DNA of 64,000 bases from Massilia sp. Se16.2.3 (GCF_014171595.1 NZ_CP050451.1:1674001-1738000), one strand, 5' to 3'. Shown: positions 42,287 through 52,555, counted from the stretch's first letter. Numbers and translations are program-made. The notes: generated by a model not told the origin, from the sequence alone.

Positions 42287-43180
42287 TCAGCAGTTCCCGG
42301 CCTGGGCGTTGTGGCGCCCGGCGATGGTGGCGAAATACACGTCCTCGAGACTCGCGTGGGCGGGCTCGAAGCCCATGCCCGGGTCGTGCTCGGCATAGAC
42401 GTGCACCAGCGTGCGCCCGGCGCGCAGGCGCGTCGAAATCACCGCATGCTGCTTCTGGAACAGCGGCAGCTCGGCCTTGTCGATGAAGCGCGCCCAGATG
42501 CGCTCCTCGATGCCCTCGATCAGGCGCGCCGGCTCGCCGCAGAGCAGCACATGGCCCTTGTGGAGGATGGCCATGTTGGCGCACAGGTCGGCCACGTCGG
42601 ACACAATGTGGGTCGAGAGCAGCACGGTCTTGTCGCTGCCGATGTCCGACAGTAGGTTATGGAAGCGCACCCGCTCCTGCGGGTCCAGGCCGGCGGTGGG
42701 CTCGTCGACGATGATCAGCCGCGGGTCGCCGATCAATGCCTGGGCCACGCCGAAACGCTGGCGCATGCCGCCGGAGAAGCTGCCGAGCTTCTGGTGGCGC
42801 ACCTCGAACAGGTTGGTTTGCTGGAGCAGGCCGTCGACGACTTCGCGCCGCCGGCTTTTATTCGCAATGCCCTTCAGTTGGGCGAAGTGGTCGAGCAGTT
42901 CCCAGGCCGAGACGCGCGGATAGACGCCGAAGTCCTGCGGCAGGTAGCCGAGCATGCGCCGCACGGCGTCCTTTTCGTCGAGGACGTCGATATCGTCGGC
43001 GAACACGGAACCGCTGTCGCACTCCTGCAGCGTGGCCAGGATGCGCATCAGCGTCGACTTGCCGGCGCCGTTCGGGCCCAGCAGGCCGAACATCCCGGGC
43101 GGGATGTTCAACGTGACCTTGTCCAGCGCCACCACACCGTTGGCGTAGGTCTTGGACAGATTGCGGATGCGTAATTCCAT
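42287..43180 (-). CDS. ABC transporter ATP-binding protein
   Basis: This ATPase partners the downstream permease/M1 protein. It has Walker A GPNGAGKST, Q-loop YLPQDFGVYPRVS, signature FSGGMRQRFGVAQAL, Walker B LIIVDEPTAGLD and switch histidine STH. GGGGAG lies just before ATG 43180. The coding frame is intact, in contrast with the permease. The 239-base spacer before coq7 probably carries both divergent promoters. Confidence 0.92.
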   Translation of the reverse strand: MELRIRNLSKTYANGVVALDKVTLNIPPGMFGLLGPNGAGKSTLMRILATLQECDSGSVFADDIDVLDEKDAVRRMLGYLPQDFGVYPRVSAWELLDHFAQLKGIANKSRRREVVDGLLQQTNLFEVRHQKLGSFSGGMRQRFGVAQALIGDPRLIIVDEPTAGLDPQERVRFHNLLSDIGSDKTVLLSTHIVSDVADLCANMAILHKGHVLLCGEPARLIEGIEERIWARFIDKAELPLFQKQHAVISTRLRAGRTLVHVYAEHDPGMGFEPAHASLEDVYFATIAGRHNAQAGNC

Positions 43181-43385
43181 GCGGACTCCCCTAGCAGCTT
43201 TGCATGGCGTTCATTTCCGTTTCCGCCAGGCCCTTTTTGACGCCTGCATTGTATGCGCTAACGGCTGACTCAGGCGGACCGATGCGACGCACGGCGCGAT
43301 GTGCGTTCCAGAGTGCAGAAAAGCGGGGACGGTCTGCACGCGGCGCCTGGCCGGCAGGCGGACGGCAGCGGGGTCGGCTGGCGCA

Positions 43386-43391
43386 TATAAT
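43386..43391 (+). promoter_or_regulatory. Possible -10 box upstream of coq7
   Basis: A perfect TATAAT lies 28 bases before the coq7 ATG. No convincing -35 hexamer is seen 16-18 bases upstream, so the call is tentative. Confidence 0.35.
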
Positions 43392-43419
43392 GGCGTTTTG
43401 CCGCGAATGAAGGACCCCC

Positions 43420-44067
43420 ATGTTAGCGAACCGTTTCTTCGGCCCCCTGGATGATCTGATCGTCGGCTTCGACAAGGCGCTGCGCGTCGTCGGCGGCGTG
43501 GCCTCGGCCTCGCGCGCGAACCCCGCGGCCAACTCGGTCGACTGCGAACTCGACGAACGCGAGCAGCGCCATAGCGCCGGCCTGATGCGCGTGAACCACG
43601 TCGGCGAAGTCTGCGCCCAGGCGCTCTACGATTCGCAGGCGCGCCATGCCCAAAGCCCGGCCATGCGCGCCCAGTTCGCGCAGGCCGGCCGCGAGGAAGA
43701 AGACCACCTGGCCTGGACCGCGCAGCGCCTGACGGAACTCGGCTCGCAGCCGAGCATGCTCAATCCGCTCTGGTACGCGGGCGCCTACGCGATGGGCACC
43801 GTGGCGGCCAGTGGGCTGGGCGACGCGCGCAGCCTTGGCTTCGTCGTCGAGACCGAGCGCCAGGTCGAGGCGCACCTGAACAGCCACCTCGAGACGCTGC
43901 CGATCAAGGATGCCAAGTCGCGCGCGATCGTCGAGCAGATGCGGGTCGACGAGATCGCCCACGGCGGCGCCGCCCAGGCGCTCGGCGCGGCCGAGATGCC
44001 GGTGCCGGTGAAGCTGGCCATGCGCGCGATGGCGAAGGTGATGACGACGACGGCGTATTACGTCTGA
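43420..44067 (+). CDS. coq7: 2-polyprenyl-3-methyl-6-methoxy-1,4-benzoquinone monooxygenase (Coq7)
   Basis: Coq7 is a membrane-associated di-iron hydroxylase of ubiquinone biosynthesis. The 215-residue product shows the carboxylate-bridged iron ligands in [38 protein letters not shown] and [16 protein letters not shown] lies seven bases before the ATG. It is probably a single-gene unit; a REP-like hairpin separates it from the convergent OsmC gene. Confidence 0.95.
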   Translation: MLANRFFGPLDDLIVGFDKALRVVGGVASASRANPAANSVDCELDEREQRHSAGLMRVNHVGEVCAQALYDSQARHAQSPAMRAQFAQAGREEEDHLAWTAQRLTELGSQPSMLNPLWYAGAYAMGTVAASGLGDARSLGFVVETERQVEAHLNSHLETLPIKDAKSRAIVEQMRVDEIAHGGAAQALGAAEMPVPVKLAMRAMAKVMTTTAYYV

Positions 44068-44082
44068 TCTTCGATCATCGTA

Positions 44083-44104
44083 GGGTGGACTCGGGAGTCC
44101 ACCC
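44083..44104. repeat. REP-like hairpin between convergent genes
   Basis: An almost perfect palindrome, GGGTGGACTC-GGGAGTCCACCC, lies 15 bases after the coq7 stop and just before the OsmC gene stop. It is related to the hairpins at 6918-6982 and may end transcription from both sides. Confidence 0.7.
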
Positions 44105-44112
44105 TGCACACC

Positions 44113-44538
44113 CTAAGGCGCCTCGACAATCTCCACGGAGTGCGTCATCTCGACCGAATGGGCCAGCATGATCGAGGCCGAGCAGTACTTCTCGTGCGAC
44201 AGCTTCACGGCGCGCTCCACCGCCGCCGGCTTCAGGTTGCGGCCGGTGACGACGAAGTGGAAGTTAATCTTGGTAAACACCTTCGGGTCGGTAGCGGCAC
44301 GCTCGGCCTGCAGGGTGACGTCGCAGCCGAGCACGTTCTCGCGGCCGCGCTGCAGGATCAGGACGACGTCGTAGGCGGTGCAGCCGCCGGTACCGACGAG
44401 CAGCATTTCCATTGGACGCGGCGCCAGGTTGTGGCCGCCGCCCCCGGGCGCGCCGTCCATCGCCACCATGTGGCCCGATCCGGTCTGGGCGCGAAAACTC
44501 ATGCCCGACGGGCCGTTCCAGCTGACTTTGACTTCCAT
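44113..44538 (-). CDS. OsmC family protein
   Basis: OsmC-like proteins are thiol peroxidases that reduce organic hydroperoxides. The 141-residue product has both conserved cysteines, in VGTGGCTAYDVV and SHEKYCSASIML, and the family fold. It resembles the YhfA branch rather than the Ohr branch. The gene stands alone, with convergent coq7 on one side and the ABC-2 exporter, in the same direction, upstream. Confidence 0.9.
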   Translation of the reverse strand: MEVKVSWNGPSGMSFRAQTGSGHMVAMDGAPGGGGHNLAPRPMEMLLVGTGGCTAYDVVLILQRGRENVLGCDVTLQAERAATDPKVFTKINFHFVVTGRNLKPAAVERAVKLSHEKYCSASIMLAHSVEMTHSVEIVEAP

Positions 44539-44629
44539 GCAGATTCTCCGCTATCTAAGGGTGCCTGTATTGTAGAACAGCCCACCGCGGCATGCCGGGG
44601 TGGGCTGTTCTGGCAGGGGCGCCGCGTGG

Positions 44630-45818
44630 CTACACGGCCAGCACGTAGCGCTCGCTCTTCATGCGCCAGGTGGCAAAGGCGATCACCGCCGCCACCGGCA
44701 GCGCCGCGCTGACGAAGGTGAGCAGGTAGGGCAGGAAGCCCAGCTCGACGCCCTTCGACATTTCGCGCAGCAGGGTCTGGTTCGACAGCATCGGCACCGC
44801 GTACATCCACAGCGAGGTCTTCAGTTCCATCATCGAGACCACCAGGCCGGGCAGCATCGGCAGCAGCAGCACGATGCTGAGCAGGCTTTGCGCTTCCTTG
44901 AAGGACTTGGCGTTCATCGCCAGGGCGATCTGGGCGGCAGCCGCCAGCAGCGCCAGCGGCAGCGCCAGGAAGCACACCAGCGCGACGTCGAACCAGTTCA
45001 GGCTCCACGACATGCCCAGTTCCTCCAGCGGCACCCAGGACAGGACGATGTGCGCCAGGATCAGTTCGAGCGTGAGCCCGACCACGGCCAGGGTGCCGGC
45101 CATGAGCCACTTGCCGGTCACGATTTCCCGGGCCCGGGCCGGCTGCGCCATCAGCACTTCCATCGAGCGCCGTTCGCGTTCGCCGGCGGTGCTGTCGACC
45201 GCGGCCGACATGCCGCAGAAGAAGGCCGGGAAGAACAGCATGCTGAGCATCCCGCCAATCAGAACCGGCCGAGCGCGAGGCGTTGGTGCCGGTGTCGTAG
45301 CGCTGCACGTTGATCGGCGCCAGCGTCGCCGGCGACACCCCGTGCGCCAGCAGGCGCGCGCTGGCGACGTTGGCGCTGTAGTTCTCGAGCACTTCCTCGA
45401 TCTCGCGCCGCTGGGCGCCCTTTTCGGCCGCCGAGTCGTACCACAGCTCGATGCGCGCCGGGCGCATCGCCGCGTAGTTGGTGCCGAACTTCTCCGACAG
45501 GCGCAGCACGGCCGCCAGCTTGGTGTCACCCTGCAGTTTCTCCTCGATCGCCGCCTCGTCCAGCATGGCGATGTTGGTGATCGTGATGTTCTTCTGCCGG
45601 AGCTGGGCCATCAGGGTGGGCGCCTTGTCGGCGCCGATCACGGCCAGTTCGATGCCCTCGCGTTCCGAGCGGGTGGCGCGGTCGATCAGCTGCTGCATCA
45701 GGAAGCCGAACATCACCGGATACATCAGCGTGAACAGCAGCAGCAGGCCGACGTTGCGCTTCTCGCGCAGCGTTTCGCGCAGTTCTTTCAGGTAGATGAT
45801 GAGGAAGCGCGGCTTCAT
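44630..45818 (-). CDS. ABC-2 type permease, NatB-like (frameshifted)
   Basis: The product starts with the helix-containing segment MKPRFLIIYLKELRETLREKR, has a large extracytoplasmic domain (about residues 45-185) and then several helices with ERERRSMEVLMAQP, typical of NatB-type Na+ or drug exporters. Near 45263-45270 there is one extra G or C that moves the frame; removing it joins YDTGTNASRS to PVLIGGMLSMLFFPAFFCG. The ATG overlaps the ATPase stop (ATGA), so the two form a unit. Substrate is unknown. Confidence 0.87.
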
Positions 45819-46547
45819 GCGGCGATCCCTTCTTCGCCAACCAGGCTGACGAAGGCGTCTTCCAGGTTGTCGATGCCGGTACGGCGGCACAATTCGTCGG
45901 GCGAGCCCTGCGCCACCGTGTGGCCCTTGGCGATGACGATGACGTCGTCGCACAGGTGGGTCACTTCCTGCATCACGTGGGTGGCCATGATGACGCAGCA
46001 GCCGTCGGCGCGCAGGGAAGAGAGCGCACGGCGCAGCGCGCGTGTGCTCATCACGTCCAGGCCGCGGCTCGGTTCGTCGAGCAGCAGGTTGCGCGGGCGG
46101 TGCAGCAGCGTGCGCGCCAGCGCCACCTTGATGCGCTGGCCCTGCGAGAAGCCCCTTGGTGCGGCGCTCGAGGATGTCGTCCATGGCCAGCAGGTCCGAC
46201 ACCTCGTCGATGCGCGCGGCCAGGGCGGCGCCGCCCATGCCGTTGAGCTCACCGAAATAGGCGAGGTATTCGCGCGTCGACAGGCGTTCGTACAGGCCGA
46301 ACTGGTCGGTGAGGAAGCCGATATTGCGGCGTACCGCGAGCGGGTCGCGCTCGGGGTCGACGCCGTCGATCGACACGCTGCCGTGGTCGCGCTTGAGCAG
46401 GCCCACCGGGGTGCGCAGCAGGGTCGTCTTGCCGGCGCCGTTGGGCCCGAGCAGGGCGGTGATGTGGCCGTCGCAGGCGCTGAAACTGACGCCGCCAAGC
46501 GCCTGCACGGTGCCAAACTGTTTACGTACTTCTTGAACTTCGATCAT
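45815..46547 (-). CDS. ABC transporter ATP-binding protein, NatA-like (frameshifted)
   Basis: This ATPase energises the overlapping permease. The N-terminal half shows Walker A GPNGAGKTTLLR and the Q-loop FLTDQFGLYERLS; the C-terminal half shows the signature FSQGQRIKVALARTLL, Walker B LLLDEPSRGLD and switch histidine ATH. The halves are in different frames because the C-run 46153-46156 (a G-run in the gene) has one base too many. The signature reads FSQGQ in place of the common FSGGQ. It follows the alpha/beta hydrolase gene by 13 bases. Confidence 0.87.
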
Positions 46548-46560
46548 GGGCGGCTCGATG

Positions 46561-48000
46561 TCAGGGTTGCGGCCCGGCGCTGCCGAGCTGGAAGGTCGGG
46601 GCCGGAATCTCGTCCAGGCAGGTGGCGTCGAGCTTGGCGCCGGGCTTGTCGAGGAATTCGCGCAGCAAGCGTGGCGCGCAGCCCAGCTGCGAGACGCCGT
46701 GGCCGGCATTGGCCACGACCAGCTGGCGTGCGTTCGACATGTGGCGCGCGGCACTTTGCGCGCGCCGCGGCGGCGTCACCGGGTCGAGCGCGCCCGAGAG
46801 CAGCAGGGCGGGCGCGGCGATCGTGGCCGGGGCGGCATACGGCACCGCCGGCACGTTCATCGTCTTGCACATGGCCGGCATGCGTTCGGCCAGCGCGCGC
46901 GTCAACTGGCCGGTGTTTTCCTTCATCAGATCAGGCGTCATGCGCGGCACGTCCTCGGCGCAGACCACCGCCAGGTGCAGCAGGAAGGCGCTGCTGGCCT
47001 CGCTGGCGAAGTCGCCGCTGATGTTATGGCGGGCGATGAAGGGCTCCCAGCGGCCCCGGTAGGCGCTGTGGATCAGGAAAGGCAGGCGGCGCGCGTCGGC
47101 CGGCGAATACAGGATGTTGTGGACGGTGCCCGTGAAGCGCTGCCCGGTCATGCTGAAGGTGGCCGGTTGGGCGGTGCGCGGGTCGCTGATCGACAGCTTG
47201 ATGCCGGCTTCGGCGCGCGCGGCCAGGCTGCCGAATTCGGCGCGCAGGTTCGGATAGGCCTTGTGGCAGGCGGGGTCGCGCGCGCAGCCGTCGAAGAGCT
47301 TGTCGAGGGCGGCCTGGCCGTCGCGCCCACCGGCGGGAATCACCTGGTCGGGCGCGGCCACGCCGTCGAGGATCAGCGAGCGCACGCTGTCCGGGAAGGC
47401 GCGCGCATAGGCCTGGCCGAGGCGGGTGCCGTAGGAACCGCCCCAGACGTTGACCTTGCCGTAGCCGAGCGCGCGCCGCACTTCGTCGAGGTCGCGCGCG
47501 GCGTTCGCGGTGGTGTAGGCGGCGAAGGGGGCGCGGCTGGCCTTGATGCAGCGCGTGACCTCGGCACCCAGTTCGTCATCGCTCATGGTGGCGTGCTCGG
47601 GCCGGTCCTCGCAATCGAGCCTGCCCGACAGGCCGGTGCCGCGCTGGTCGATGAAGACGATGTCGCGGGTGGCGCGCACGCGCTTGAAGGCCGCCGACAG
47701 CAGGACGATGACGTCGCTGCCGGCCTGGCCGGGACCGCCGGCGAGCACGAACAGCGGATCGGGTTTGGCTCCTTCGCGGAAGGCCGGGGCGACGGTGACG
47801 TGCAGCTTGAGCGCGCCGGCCGCCGGTTTCGCGTAATCGAGGGGCACCGGGACTTTGACGCAGCGCAGCGCTTCTTCGGCACCCGGCAGGTGGCAGCTGC
47901 GCGGAGCGGGACGCGCCGCGTCCGCCGGCGCGGCTGCAGCGGCGCCTCCCGACGACAGCAACAGCGCCAGCAGGGCAGGCAGGATGGGACTGGTTTTCAC
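46561..48000 (-). CDS. Secreted alpha/beta hydrolase, tripeptidyl-aminopeptidase type
   Basis: The 479-residue product has a signal peptide (residues about 1-24), the nucleophile elbow GGSYGTRLGQAYA, the oxyanion region LAGGPGQAGSD and IDQRGTGLSG, the acid in GALDPVTPP and the catalytic His in NAGHGVSQ. The C-terminal part matches the TAP-like domain of proline-specific exopeptidases. It is probably exported and cleaves peptides. It is the first gene of a leftward unit that continues into the ABC exporter. Confidence 0.89.
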   Translation of the reverse strand: MKTSPILPALLALLLSSGGAAAAAPADAARPAPRSCHLPGAEEALRCVKVPVPLDYAKPAAGALKLHVTVAPAFREGAKPDPLFVLAGGPGQAGSDVIVLLSAAFKRVRATRDIVFIDQRGTGLSGRLDCEDRPEHATMSDDELGAEVTRCIKASRAPFAAYTTANAARDLDEVRRALGYGKVNVWGGSYGTRLGQAYARAFPDSVRSLILDGVAAPDQVIPAGGRDGQAALDKLFDGCARDPACHKAYPNLRAEFGSLAARAEAGIKLSISDPRTAQPATFSMTGQRFTGTVHNILYSPADARRLPFLIHSAYRGRWEPFIARHNISGDFASEASSAFLLHLAVVCAEDVPRMTPDLMKENTGQLTRALAERMPAMCKTMNVPAVPYAAPATIAAPALLLSGALDPVTPPRRAQSAARHMSNARQLVVANAGHGVSQLGCAPRLLREFLDKPGAKLDATCLDEIPAPTFQLGSAGPQP

Positions 48001-48326
48001 TCGAACTCCTCAGTAGTTGACCAATAGTAATTTGGGTTCGTTTGCACGGTCAACTCATGCTTGCGCAAGAAATTACTTGAGGGAAGTCTAGTGGGGTTCG
48101 CTTGAGAATGGTTGCGCAAAATCATTAGCCTTCGGATATGAACGTGTCGCATGCGACGGAGGTGCGGGAATGCCACAGCCGGCCTGGGGCCGATCTTGAC
48201 CGGGTGCCTGCGCTTGAGGTATCATCGCTGGCTTTCCATTTGCTCTGGAAAAGACAATAAGGATGAGTCCGCAGCAACAATTGCGGAACCGCCATTTGAG
48301 CAATTTACCTATTTTAGGAAGTCAAC
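48001..48326. other. Divergent promoter region between the hydrolase gene and rplM
   Basis: About 326 noncoding bases. The right half holds the rplM promoter and a leader with a short GTCCGC...GCGGAAC hairpin near 48268-48290. In the left half I see only AT-rich sequence near 48010-48090, where the leftward promoter is expected. Confidence 0.55.
48196..48225 (+). promoter_or_regulatory. Probable sigma-70 promoter of rplM-rpsI
   Basis: TTGACC (48196-48201) and TATCAT (48220-48225) are separated by 18 bases, close to the housekeeping consensus, and lie about 100 bases before rplM. Confidence 0.65.
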
Positions 48327-48755
48327 ATGAAAACTTTTTCCGCTAAGGGCCATGAAGTCCAGCGCGACTGGTTCGTGATTGACGCGACGGACTTGGTCCT
48401 CGGACGTGTTGCCAGCGAAGTGGCACTCCGACTGCGCGGCAAACACAAGCCAGAATTCACTCCTCACGTCGATACCGGTGACTACATCGTCGTCGTCAAC
48501 GCAGGCAAACTGCGCGTGACCGGCACCAAAGCCACCAACAAGACGTACTACCGTCACTCGGGCTACCCGGGCGGTATCTACGAAACCAACTTCCTGAAAA
48601 TGCAACAGCGTTTCCCGGGCCGCGCGCTCGAGAAGGCTGTCAAGGGCATGCTGCCCAAGGGCCCGCTGGGCTACGCCATGATCAAGAAGCTGAAAGTGTA
48701 CGCGGAAGGTACCCACCCGCACGCAGCACAGCAACCACAAGCACTGACCCTCTAA
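48327..48755 (+). CDS. rplM: 50S ribosomal protein L13
   Basis: L13 is an early-assembly protein of the large ribosomal subunit. The 142-residue product has the expected segments [41 protein letters not shown] and [27 protein letters not shown] Shine-Dalgarno AGGAAG precedes the ATG. It forms the classic operon with rpsI, nine bases downstream; an upstream leader could allow feedback control by L13. Confidence 0.98.
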   Translation: MKTFSAKGHEVQRDWFVIDATDLVLGRVASEVALRLRGKHKPEFTPHVDTGDYIVVVNAGKLRVTGTKATNKTYYRHSGYPGGIYETNFLKMQQRFPGRALEKAVKGMLPKGPLGYAMIKKLKVYAEGTHPHAAQQPQALTL

Positions 48756-48764
48756 GGAACTGAC

Positions 48765-49157
48765 ATGATCGGTAACTACAACTACGGCACCGGCCGTCGC
48801 AAGAGTGCAGTCGCTCGCGTGTTCATCAAAGCCGGCACCGGCCTGATCGTCGTGAACGGCAAGCCTGCGAACGAGTACTTCTCGCGCGAAACCGGCCTGA
48901 TGGTCATCCGTCAGCCGCTGGAACTGACCGGCAACGTCGAGCGTTTCGACATCAAGGTCAACGTGCACGGCGGTGGTGAGTCGGGCCAGGCTGGCGCCGT
49001 CCGTCACGGCATCACCCGCGCCCTGATCGACTACGACGCAGGCCTCAAGGGCGACCTGGCACGTGCCGGTTTCGTCACCCGTGACGCCCGTGAAGTCGAG
49101 CGTAAGAAAGTCGGCCTGCGTAAAGCACGTCGCGCCAAGCAGTTCTCGAAGCGTTAA
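48765..49157 (+). CDS. rpsI: 30S ribosomal protein S9
   Basis: S9 binds 16S rRNA, and its basic C-terminal tail contacts the P-site tRNA. The 130-residue product shows [30 protein letters not shown] and the terminal [17 protein letters not shown]. It is co-transcribed with rplM and followed by a strong terminator. Confidence 0.98.
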   Translation: MIGNYNYGTGRRKSAVARVFIKAGTGLIVVNGKPANEYFSRETGLMVIRQPLELTGNVERFDIKVNVHGGGESGQAGAVRHGITRALIDYDAGLKGDLARAGFVTRDAREVERKKVGLRKARRAKQFSKR

Positions 49158-49210
49158 TCGCTTGCAGCCTTCGGGCGTCAGCAGCTTCACGCTGCTGACC
49201 TGTTGGACAG

Positions 49211-49238
49211 AAAGCCGCCTTCGGGCGGCTTTTTTTTC
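49211..49238 (+). terminator. Intrinsic terminator after rpsI
   Basis: AAGCCGCC (49212-49219), a TTCG loop and GGCGGCTT (49224-49231) followed by a T-run: a textbook intrinsic terminator. Confidence 0.93.
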
Positions 49239-49315
49239 GTCCGTCAATGCTGCGGCATCGCTGGGAGACGCATTGTAGACTGGCCCGTCGATCATTTCGC
49301 CGGAGACCTTTCGTC

Positions 49316-50362
49316 GTGAATAATGGAATCAGGAAGATCAGCCTCGGCCTGCAGGGCGGTGGCGCCTATGCCGCCTTCGGCTGGGGCGTCCTCGACCGCC
49401 TGCTCGAGGACGAGCGTTTCGACATTGCCGCCATCAGTGCCACCAGCGGCGGCGCGATCAATGCCGCCGTGCTGGCGGACGGCTATGCCCGGGGCGGCGG
49501 CCGCGCGGGCGCACGCGCGGCCCCGGAGCGCTTCTGGCGCGCCCTCAGCAGCGCCAGCATGCTCAGCCCGCTGCGCCCGAGCGCCTTCGATATCCTGGGC
49601 GGCGCCGGCTCGATGCAGGCGTCCCCGGCCTACCACCTGATGCAGGCGATGAGCGCGGTCTTGCCGCCGCAAATGACGCCAGTCAGCATGAATCCCCTGC
49701 ATGCGCTGCTCTCGTCGCTGATCGATTTCGAGCGGGTGCGCAGCTGCGAAGAGATCCGCCTTTTCATTCCCGCCACTAACCTGCGCACCGGCAAAGCGAA
49801 AATTTTCCTGCGCGACGAGCTCGATGCCCGCATGGTCGCGGCCTCGGCCTGCCTGCCGCAGGTCTTCGCCGCCGTCGAGATCGACGGGGAAGCGTATTGG
49901 GATGGCAGCTTTGTCGGCAATCCGGCATTGTCTCCGCTGGTCGAGCAGGGCGACGGCACCGATATCCTGATCGTGCAGAACAATCCGATCGCTCGCGAGC
50001 AACTGCCGCGCAGCCTGGCCGATATCGGCAACCGCGCCAGCGAAATCGCCTTCAATCTCAGCTTCGTGCGCGAAGTCAGTGCCATCGAGCACGTCCGTGC
50101 CGTGGTCGACGAGGAGCGTATCGAGCAGACGCACGCGGCCGCCGTGCGCCTGCACATGATCAGCGGGAATGGCGAACTGGCCAATCTCGATATCTCGAGC
50201 AAGTTCAACCTGGAATGGCCCTTCATCCTGCAGTTGCGCGAGGCGGGGCGCAAGGCGGCGGGCGACTGGCTCGATGTCCACGCCGGGAACGTGGGCCTGC
50301 GTTCGACCATCGACACCGAGGCGGTGTACTACCCCGAGCGCCAGATGGCGCGCGCGCGGTGA
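49316..50362 (+). CDS. Patatin-like phospholipase family protein
   Basis: The 348-residue product has the oxyanion loop LQGGGAYAAFGWGVLDRLLE, the nucleophile region ISATSGGAINAAVLADG and the catalytic Asp in YWDGSFVGNPALSPL. The nucleophile motif reads A-T-S-G-G instead of the usual G-x-S-x-G. It probably hydrolyses acyl esters of lipids; no signal peptide is seen. GTG 49316 was chosen because it precedes the conserved core directly and follows CGGAGA. The same frame extends upstream with no support. Confidence 0.87.
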   Translation: MNNGIRKISLGLQGGGAYAAFGWGVLDRLLEDERFDIAAISATSGGAINAAVLADGYARGGGRAGARAAPERFWRALSSASMLSPLRPSAFDILGGAGSMQASPAYHLMQAMSAVLPPQMTPVSMNPLHALLSSLIDFERVRSCEEIRLFIPATNLRTGKAKIFLRDELDARMVAASACLPQVFAAVEIDGEAYWDGSFVGNPALSPLVEQGDGTDILIVQNNPIAREQLPRSLADIGNRASEIAFNLSFVREVSAIEHVRAVVDEERIEQTHAAAVRLHMISGNGELANLDISSKFNLEWPFILQLREAGRKAAGDWLDVHAGNVGLRSTIDTEAVYYPERQMARAR

Positions 50363-50499
50363 ACGGCCTGAGGGCACTTGGCTGTTCGCCGGCGGCATCC
50401 CCTTTGCCAGTCGTACGGGCGCGAAAACGCGCTACCTGACAGGCTGTTAAAATTGCGGCCTCGTCCTGCAAGGGCTCATATTTCATGGAAGGAACAGAC

Positions 50500-51537
50500 A
50501 TGATCAAAGTTGGCATCGTTGGCGGAACCGGTTACACGGGCGTGGAATTGCTGCGGCTGTTGGCCGCGCATCCCGGCGTGGAGCTGACCGCGATCACTTC
50601 GCGCAAGGAAGACGGCCTGCCCGTAGCCGACATGTTCCCCTCGCTGCGTGGCCGCGTGAACCTGGCCTTCTCGGCGCCCGACAAGGCCGACCTGACGGCC
50701 TGCGACGTGGTGTTCTTCGCCACCCCGCACGGCGTGGCAATGGCGCAGGCGCCCGCCTTGCTGGAAGCCGGCGTGAAGGTCATCGACCTGGCGGCCGACT
50801 TCCGCCTGAAGGACAGGGCAAGCTTCGAGAAGTGGTACAAGATCGAGCACACGGCGCCGCAGCTGATCGAGGAAGCCGTCTACGGCCTGCCCGAGCTGAA
50901 CCGTGACGACATCCGCAAGGCGCGCCTGATCGCCAATCCCGGCTGCTACCCGACCACGATGCAGCTCGGCTTCGTGCCGCTGCTGAAAGCCGGCTTGATC
51001 GATGCCGGCAGCCTGATCGCCGACGCCAAGTCGGGCGTGTCCGGCGCTGGCCGCAAGGCCGAGATCGGCACGCTGTTCTCGGAAGCGAGCGACAACTTCA
51101 AGGCCTATGGCGTGGCCGGTCACCGCCACACGCCCGAAACCTCGGCCCAGCTGCAGCGCTTCACCGACCAGAAGGTCGGCCTGATCTTCACCCCGCACCT
51201 GGTGCCGATGATCCGTGGCATGCACGCGACCCTGTATGCGCGCCTGACGAAAGACATCGACGACGACGCCCTGCAGGCGCTGTTCGAGGATGCCTACAAG
51301 GATTCGCCCTTTGTCGACGTCATGCCTTTCGGCTCGCACCCGGAAACGCGCTCGACGCGCGGCTCGAACATGCTGCGCCTGGCCGTGCACCGTCCGGACG
51401 GCGGCGACACCGTCGTCCTGCTGGTGGTGCAGGACAACCTGGTCAAGGGCGCATCCGGCCAGGCGGTGCAATGCATGAACCTGATGTTTGGCCTGGACGA
51501 AACGACCGGGCTGCAAGGTATCGCGCTGTTGCCGTAA
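50500..51537 (+). CDS. argC: N-acetyl-gamma-glutamyl-phosphate reductase
   Basis: ArgC reduces N-acetylglutamyl phosphate to the semialdehyde with NADPH in arginine synthesis. The 345-residue product has the cofactor motif [18 protein letters not shown], the catalytic cysteine in [10 protein letters not shown] and the catalytic His region [17 protein letters not shown] precedes ATG 50500, favouring it over ATG 50485. It is a separate unit from rpsI. Confidence 0.96.
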   Translation: MIKVGIVGGTGYTGVELLRLLAAHPGVELTAITSRKEDGLPVADMFPSLRGRVNLAFSAPDKADLTACDVVFFATPHGVAMAQAPALLEAGVKVIDLAADFRLKDRASFEKWYKIEHTAPQLIEEAVYGLPELNRDDIRKARLIANPGCYPTTMQLGFVPLLKAGLIDAGSLIADAKSGVSGAGRKAEIGTLFSEASDNFKAYGVAGHRHTPETSAQLQRFTDQKVGLIFTPHLVPMIRGMHATLYARLTKDIDDDALQALFEDAYKDSPFVDVMPFGSHPETRSTRGSNMLRLAVHRPDGGDTVVLLVVQDNLVKGASGQAVQCMNLMFGLDETTGLQGIALLP

Positions 51538-51664
51538 TGTAAGAATTCCTGGCGGCATTGCCGGACACGAGCTAGATCAAGGTGGCAACTGTTGAGAACG
51601 GTAAATTGACCGATGCACTGGTCGGTTTACACGTCGCAACTTCCATCTACTACAGGGGTGCTCC

Positions 51665-52063
51665 ATGTTCGGTCGCAACGCAAAAAGCGAAATTGACAGC
51701 CTGATCGGCGTAGCCGCCCGTATCGAGGGAGACCTGTGTTTCAGCGGCGGCCTGCGCATCGACGGCGAGGTGCACGGCAATGTCATCGCCAACGAGGGTC
51801 CGGATAGCGTGCTCATCGTTTCCGAGCACGCGCGCATCGAGGGAGAGGTGCGTTGCGCCAACCTGGTGGTAAACGGTTTCATCGCCGGGTCGGTGCATTC
51901 GACGGAACTGCTTGAATTGCAGCCGAAAGGCCGCATACATGGGGATGTCCATTACAAGCTGCTCGAGATGCACGGCGGCGCCCTGGTGACCGGCAAGCTC
52001 ACGCACCAGCCGGCCGGGGAACCCGTGTTTCATCTGGCGCCGGCGGTAGCGACCGGAGCATGA
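51665..52063 (+). CDS. Bactofilin family cytoskeletal protein
   Basis: Bactofilins form membrane-associated filaments from a right-handed beta-helix. The 132-residue product has the repeating hydrophobic pattern of the DUF583 core (IGVAARIEGDLCFSGGLRIDGEVHGNV, SEHARIEGEVRCANLVVNGFIAGSV). The short N- and C-terminal tails are polar. It lies between argC and erpA, a position common in betaproteobacteria; GGGGTG precedes its ATG. Confidence 0.9.
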   Translation: MFGRNAKSEIDSLIGVAARIEGDLCFSGGLRIDGEVHGNVIANEGPDSVLIVSEHARIEGEVRCANLVVNGFIAGSVHSTELLELQPKGRIHGDVHYKLLEMHGGALVTGKLTHQPAGEPVFHLAPAVATGA

Positions 52064-52117
52064 CCGGCGCGAACAGTCTATAATGGGAATTGTTGAATCC
52101 AATCAGGAGTTTATCCC

Positions 52118-52486
52118 ATGACCGCAGTAGCCGAAGCGCAAGACTTTGACACCATCCCGACCCCCATCGTCTTCACCGACAGCGCTGCCGAAAAAGTGGC
52201 CCAGCTGATCGAGGAAGAGGGCAATCCCGACCTGAAGCTGCGCGTGTTCGTGCAGGGCGGCGGCTGCTCGGGTTTCCAGTACGGCTTCACCTTCGACGAA
52301 ATCGTGAACGAAGACGACACCACCATGGAGAAGAACGGCGTGCAACTGCTGATCGACTCGATGAGCTACCAGTATCTGGTGGGCGCCGAAATCGACTACA
52401 AGGACGACCTCGAAGGCGCCCAGTTCGTCATCAAGAACCCGAACGCCACCAGCACCTGCGGTTGCGGTTCGTCGTTCTCGGCCTGA
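52118..52486 (+). CDS. erpA: Iron-sulfur cluster insertion protein ErpA
   Basis: ErpA is an A-type carrier that delivers [4Fe-4S] clusters to apo-proteins. The 122-residue product has the three conserved cysteines, in [12 protein letters not shown] and the terminal [15 protein letters not shown] precedes the ATG. A strong terminator follows and separates it from the convergent anmK. Confidence 0.96.
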   Translation: MTAVAEAQDFDTIPTPIVFTDSAAEKVAQLIEEEGNPDLKLRVFVQGGGCSGFQYGFTFDEIVNEDDTTMEKNGVQLLIDSMSYQYLVGAEIDYKDDLEGAQFVIKNPNATSTCGCGSSFSA

Positions 52487-52525
52487 TAAGCCAATCTGCC
52501 GCCCGGTTTTTTCTGGGCGAGAATG

Positions 52526-52555
52526 AAAAATCCGGGCATTGCCCGGATTTTTTTT
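52526..52555 (+). terminator. Intrinsic terminator after erpA
   Basis: AATCCGGGC (52529-52537) and GCCCGGATT (52541-52549) form a nine-base stem with a three-base loop and a T-run. A weaker GCCCGG/CTGGGC stem lies just before it, at 52501-52518. Confidence 0.9.

Noticed and set aside
39078..42584. 1168-residue minus-strand ORF overlapping the ABC permease and ATPase
   Set aside because: It is an Arg/Pro/Ala-rich out-of-frame reading of both genes and crosses the true gene boundary.
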